Positions 59,419-64,000 of a stretch of DNA of 64,000 nucleotides are shown one piece after another. The notes beneath the pieces are model-generated. The model did not search any database. It was not told the DNA's origin and was given only the letters and a program-made list of their open reading frames with translations. Location: contig NBAY01000035.1 in assembly GCA_002794775.1 (NCBI GenBank), positions 1-64,000 on the forward strand, read 5' to 3'. The DNA comes from Porodaedalea pini (Eukaryota > Basidiomycota > Agaricomycetes > Hymenochaetales > Hymenochaetaceae). Position numbers and translations under genes: made by a program. Every line of letters begins with the position of its first letter. Within the stretch, counting starts at the first letter, position 1.

Positions 59419-59863
59419 TGTTTGGCAGAAGTCTGGGTGGAACCCAGACTAGGCAACCTCAATGTGCAACACCTGATGGTGATGCGGATGTTGTCTGGGA
59501 CGAGCTGTATCTTGAACGTTCAGTTCGGGCAGCGGGTTTACTCAGACTAGGTCGTCACGGAGGTAAGAGGATTAATACAAGTCTAAACTAATACAGGGGG
59601 AACGAGTCTTACCTAGGTCGTCACAGAGGTAAGAGGAAAAGCAGAACAAGGAGTTCATGCAATTCCTGAGACCTTATATAGCAACGACCGTGAGACTATA
59701 TTATCTAATGTTACATAAACGAATGGAATGGAATGAATGAAGGTCATGTGGAGGGAGCATGGGAAATGATTGAAAAGACGATTAAATATAATGAAAAGGA
59801 GCGGTTAAAAGAAAAGAACTGGTAAAAGGAAAATAAAAGAAAAGGAAAGTTCGAGTCCTGACA
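59419..59863 (-). repeat. Gypsy-A4 5' LTR
   Basis: 445 bp. TATATAAG (59680-59673) is 33 nt upstream of GTTCTGCTTTT (59647-59637). Confidence 0.9.
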
Positions 59864-59870
59864 CCTTTCA

Positions 59871-61206
59871 ACGTACCAGCCACGGAATTTACATGTACCA
59901 ACAGGCTATTGAGAAGGCAAGCTGCACCAGAGGACCCACAGGAGGAGGACAATTGTGAGGAGTGGATTGACATGGCGTATACATTTTTGTATGGAGCAAT
60001 TTTGAGTACCGACATCAAAGAAGGGTCCAGTACAGCCACAGATCCTCAGGGGCAGCAATTCCCAGCCTCAGATTCAGTAAAGTCACAAGATAGGCAATAT
60101 GAGTTGGTTTGGTACCTTCTCAAACACAGAAGGAAGCCCTTGGAGATTGATGAGAAGTGCTTTCCCTCGTTTGTCCGGTACGCCTCCAGATGCTTCATGT
60201 GAGCAGGATGGCTTTGGCAGAAGACCTGATGGGATCACCCCCAGCTGGTTGTTGAACTGGAACGCTGCTGGTTGCTTGTTCAGCAGGCTCACAACAATCT
60301 TGGACACAAGGGAGTGTACTTGGTATGTGCTCAATTGCTGGATCAGTTTTGGTGGCCGTCGATTTCAGAAGACGTCAAATATTTTGTGTGTACTTGTCAT
60401 ATCTGTCAGGTGCACCAGACTACAAAAGTGTCAATACCATCATTGGTACCGGACATACCGACATTGTTCACCTGGATCCACATCAACATGAAGCACATGC
60501 CTGCTTCAGGAGGCTTTCACTACATCATGCATGCATGGTGCTCCTTGTCCAGTTACCCAGAGTTCTGATTGTTATGAAAGCAGACTGGTCACATGATTGA
60601 GCAGTTCATATTTTAGGAATTACTGTGTCAGTATGGCATGTGTCCCGAGCTCATTACCAACAACGGTACTCTGTTTATTGCTGCACTTGACTGGCTGTGG
60701 GACCAGTATCACATCTTGCACATCAAGATCTCAGCATATAATTCTCAGGCCAATGGGATTATCGAACGATGGCATTATGATGTCCAGGAAGCCTTGATCA
60801 AGGCAGCTGACAGGAACACATCCAAGTGGCACAAGCATGCTTACTCAGTTTTCTGGGCCGAGTGCATCACAATCCAGAAATTGACCGGTATATCACCATA
60901 TTACATGGTTCATGGAGTTGAGCTGGTACTTCCATTCAATCTCACCAAGGCCACTTATCTTACTCTGCTGTTGGATTCCCCAATGCATACCAAGGAATTG
61001 ATAGCGACCTGGGTGCACCAGTTACAGAAGCATCTGGCAGACCTCAATAGGATCACGCAGTTGGTCCGAGATGCTTGACACAAGTATGCATGACAGTTCG
61101 CCAAAGTCCACAAGCACGTCATCAAGGACTATGATTTCCAGCCTGGTCGACTCATACTTGTTCAGAACACCCAGATCAAAAAGGAGTTGGACTGAAAGAT
61201 GAAGGC
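59871..61206 (+). pseudogene. Gypsy-C integrase region
   Basis: VPATEF... and PEDPQEEDNCEEWIDMA, then the zinc motif (AHNNLGHKG...CTCHICQ) and the core. The first catalytic position reads INMKHMP with AAC at 60485-60487, and the second ITNNGT with AAC at 60659-60661. The Glu in NGIIERWH (60764-60766) is kept. Two Asp to Asn changes and several stops rule out activity. Confidence 0.75.
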
Positions 61207-61210
61207 CCGG

Positions 61211-62199
61211 TGTGAGGATCCCGATGCTGCTGGCCTCAGAATTGGCTCTATTAGGTTCAACTCGACTCAGGACAGCCTTACAAGTATCTCTGATGCATTT
61301 CAGGACACTTTCAGTGTTTGGCTGGATTAACTTGATGCATACAGCTTGGTTCTGTACTGGTGAGCCACCAAAGTCTGTTTTCAGTCAGGTCTGGTATTGT
61401 TCTGAGCCTCCCAAAGCTTAATTGCTCATGTACCTGAGTTCCGGCTCTGAGTTCTGGCTGTTTGGTGTTGTTTGGCTAGAGCCTCCAGTCTGTCTTTGTG
61501 TCCTTTGTACACCACTCAGAGGCTCAACCCTCTGTTGGTTATTTAAAAACTCATGTAAATGTCTCAAAAATACAAGTTTAGTTCCCCCGAGTCAGTCCCA
61601 GTCTTTAGTTCTCGTCTCCATCACCGTTCAGTGTCATTCCGTCCGTTCTGTCTCGAGTCCTGTTTTTGGTCAAATCTTGCTTTTGCTATATCTCCCTCAG
61701 TTCTAAACCGATTCTCAAGCTCTCTTCAGATTCGTAATCTCGTCTAAAATCGCTTTCGAACACTGTCTTTTCTTGCACGATTCCGAGCCCGCGTCATAGA
61801 GCTACAAAAATAGCTTTCAGTTCCGGGAGTTCTGTGCGTTCTGCCAGCCGCAACCAGTGCAACTGCCATATCTCCGTCAATTCTGCATCGCATCTCGAGG
61901 TCTTTTCAGATTCAGAATCGTCTCAACAAATAGTATCGATTCCTGTCTTCACTGGCGAGTTTCCGAGCCCGGGTTGTCAAGATCGTAGTTGCTCTTTGTT
62001 TTCCAACTGCATTTAGGCATGTTTTGCCGGTTGTCCTTTGTACTCATGTCCCTGAGTTGACACCTAGCCCTGAGTATTCCCCTACACTTCCCTACACTTC
62101 CTGACACTATCCCCTCCACCAGACACATTAGAGTGAACTCCCAGTGGCCAAACTCAACCAGGTCCAAGTCTGCCTGTAGACCTGTACCATCACCTTTCA
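61211..62199 (+). mobile_element. Family S repeat, copy S4
   Basis: 989 bp, TGTGAGGATCCC...CACCTTTCA, with perfect 4-bp target copies CCGG at 61207-61210 and 62200-62203. Excision joins MKAR to YLGPYVIVHR in frame. Confidence 0.85.
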
Positions 62200-62203
62200 C
62201 CGG

Positions 62204-62362
62204 TACTTAGGACCATATGTCATAGTCCACAGGACACATTCTGGAGTGTATATCATCTCAGAACTTGATGGTTCAGTCTCCTGGATTCAGGCTGCAGCTT
62301 TTCATCTCATTCCTTATTTTCCCCATTCTGATATTTCCATTCCCCTTGACAAAATCCTTTGA
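62204..62362 (+). pseudogene. Gypsy-C pol C-terminus
   Basis: YLGPYVIVHRTHSGVYIISEL... and WIQAAAFHLIPYF match the end of integrase in this lineage; TGA at 62360-62362. The following 300 bp up to the fold-back element are AT-rich and presumably the element 3' end, with no LTR border visible. Confidence 0.7.
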
Positions 62363-62662
62363 CAGGATGACGATGAACATAGCATGATGAAGGAAGATCT
62401 GGTAGAAGAAGACAGCTCTGAGTCAGACTCTGATACCTAGTCATGAATTCTGATTATGTTCACCATCCAAGGTATTGGTATGCATACCGACATGTACCAA
62501 TGCCTCTTTATTATATTATCTTTTACTGCCCTTTTCAGAAGTATTGTCACATGTGATTTCACTGATTTTTGTGCTACAAGAGCCTCAAAACACAAACATT
62601 TTCATATCTCAACCAAAAGTTGACCGTTTTGCATCATCTAAGTTGCTAAATCCATGTTTTTA

Positions 62663-63511
62663 CAGCCTTTTTCATAAGTTCTGCGACATGTGCATATCAC
62701 ATGAAGTGAGCCACATCAGAGACAAAGTGTCAAAAAATTAGAATGAATGCCTATTTTCTCTGTGAATTCTGCACAGTACCTGCTCATTAAGTACTCAAAA
62801 AAAAGGCACAGTTCTCAAGAGAAGAAATATGTAAAATATGGAGCAATAAATTGACTGTGTAGGTGGGTGGAGATCAAACAAGTGCAGCTGGTCTGTTCTC
62901 TCACCCATTTCCACTGAGATTCAAAAATTATGGCTCCCCTACATCTATCTATAAAATTCTTTCCTGTGTCTGTAAATTAAGTATATGACTATATCAACAG
63001 CTCCTGAAAGTTTGAAGCCAATCCATTCAGTATTCATGGTCCAGCAGCAAGATTTGTGTTCTACTCTGCAAGACCTGTTGTGAGAAAAGGAGGGTGGAAA
63101 GAGCTTGAAGTGGAACACAAATCTTGCTGCTGGACCATGAATACTGAATGGATTGGCTTCAAACTTTCAGGAGATGTTGGTATAGTCATATACTTAATTT
63201 ACAGATACAGGAAAGAATTTTATAGATAGATGTAGGGGAGCCATAATTTTTGAATCTCAGTGGAAATGGGTGAGAGAACAGACCAGCTGCACTTGTTTGA
63301 TCTCCACCCACCTACACAGTCAATTTATTGCTCCATATTTTACATATTTCTTCTCTTGAGAACTGTGCCTTTTTTTTGAGTACTTAATGAGCAGGTACTG
63401 TGCAGAATTCACAGAGAAAATAGGCATTCATTCTAATTTTTTGACACTTTGGCTCTGATGCAGCTCACTTCACATGACATGCACATGTCGCAGGACTTAT
63501 GAAAAAGGCTG
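62663..63511 (-). mobile_element. Palindromic fold-back MITE, copy 4
   Basis: 849 bp, CAGCC ends, TA at 62661-62662 and 63512-63513, spacer oriented as in copy 2. Left flank is Gypsy-C 3' sequence, right flank is family S sequence. Confidence 0.9.
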
Positions 63512-63977
63512 TAAGAACTGAGGGAGATATAGCAAAAGCAAGATTTGGCTGAAAACGGGACTCGAGATGGAACGGACAGAACAACACTGAATGGCGACGG
63601 AGATGAGAACTAAAGACTGGGACTGACTCGGGGGAACTAAACTTGTATTTTTGAGACATTTACATGAGTGTTTAAATAACCAACAGAGGGTTGAGCCTCT
63701 GAGTGGTGTACAAAGGACACAAAGACAGACTGGAGGCTCTAGCCAAACAACACCAAACAGCCAGAACTCAGAGCTGGAACTCAGGCACATGAGCAGTTAA
63801 GCTTTGGGAGGCTCAGAACAATACCAGACCTGACTGAAAACAGCTGTATGCATCGAGTTAATCCAGCAAAACACTGAAAGTGTCCTGAAATGTGTCAGGG
63901 ATACTTGTAAGGCTGTCCTGAGTTGAGTTGAACCTAATAGAGCCAATTCTGAGGCCAGTGGCATCAGGATCTCCACA
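63512..63977 (-). mobile_element. Family S repeat, copy S5, 5' half only
   Basis: Minus orientation, from mid-element at the fold-back border to its TGTGGAGATCC end at 63977. A short internal deletion lies near 63840. The missing half is not on the other side of the fold-back element. Confidence 0.75.
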
Positions 63978-64000
63978 ACATGTGACAATACTTCTGAAAA
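63978..64000 (-). other. Inverted copy of Gypsy-C 3' sequence at the window edge
   Basis: These 23 bases are the exact reverse complement of 62532-62554. A second Gypsy-C copy in the opposite orientation probably continues beyond the window. Confidence 0.6.

Larger units (their letters stand above)
53520..59863 (-). mobile_element. Gypsy-A4, full-length chromovirus, moderately decayed
   Basis: 445-bp LTRs at 53520-53964 and 59419-59863; target duplication CCTTT at 53515-53519 and 59864-59868. About 19 LTR differences by eye, all transitions. The LTR starts TGTTTGGCGGAAG, a different 5' segment from A1 to A3, while the rest is collinear. Primer site at 59417-59407. Confidence 0.95.
37810..62662 (+). 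mobile_element. Gypsy-C, old non-chromodomain Gypsy element split by nested insertions
   Basis: Pieces, all plus strand and collinear: promoter/LTR end and leader (to about 38725), gag start 38726-38891, gag-PR 46110-48330, pre-RT 48331-49250, RT 50254-50787, RT/RNase H 51848-52534, integrase 59871-61206, C-terminus 62204-62362. Inserted in order: A3, S2, an unidentified 1.05-kb segment, S3 (carrying A4), S4. Element ends are not defined; 37810-38060 may belong to it or be an unrelated remnant. It is fully inactivated. Confidence 0.75.

Overview
The window is nuclear DNA of a filamentous basidiomycete, most likely an Agaricomycete mushroom. Host genes are split by many 47-130 bp GT-AG introns with very small exons. 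One is a 14-exon membrane protein of the DUF6533 type, a family abundant in mushroom fungi. The transposons are a Plavaka-like CACTA element and Ty3/Gypsy chromoviruses. Nothing prokaryotic is present.

Layout. 1-5.4 kb: the 3' end of an unidentified gene, a palindromic fold-back element, and a CHFR-like RING E3 ligase gene (minus). 6,246-20,286: one complete CACTA (Plavaka-like) transposon with CACTG...CAGTG ends and an ACT target duplication. It carries a 13-exon transposase gene (plus) and a second gene (minus). A young Gypsy chromovirus (A1, 8,860-15,105) interrupts transposase exon 7 and a fold-back element interrupts the second gene. 20.9-25.3 kb: two host genes, the DUF6533 membrane protein (minus) and a flavin monooxygenase (plus). 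26-64 kb: almost solid nested retroelements, namely Gypsy-A copies A2 to A6, an old non-chromodomain Gypsy (Gypsy-C), five copies of a ~1 kb solo LTR-like repeat (family S), another solo LTR, a large inverted repeat, and fold-back copies 3 and 4.

How the parts fit. Removing each insertion together with one target-site copy restores the interrupted reading frame wherever that can be tested: A1 in the transposase; S2, S3, S4 and A3 in Gypsy-C. This fixes the order of events: Gypsy-C first, then S2, S3, S4 and A3, then S1 into A3 and A4 into S3. A1 is the only intact retroelement. Its LTRs differ at one of 414 positions by eye, and gag and pol are open. Older copies carry mainly G:C to A:T transitions, often at CpG, which account for most of their stop codons.

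The most informative retroelement observations are in Gypsy-A. The 11 nt after the 5' LTR are exactly complementary to an 11-nt stretch 33 nt downstream of the LTR TATA box in the copies checked, which is the layout expected for Tf1-type self-primed reverse transcription. The predicted ~915-nt leader of A1 has no AUG before gag. The gag-pol overlap carries a canonical -1 slippery heptamer. All gene models were built by eye from splice signals, frame and family resemblance; no database search was possible.
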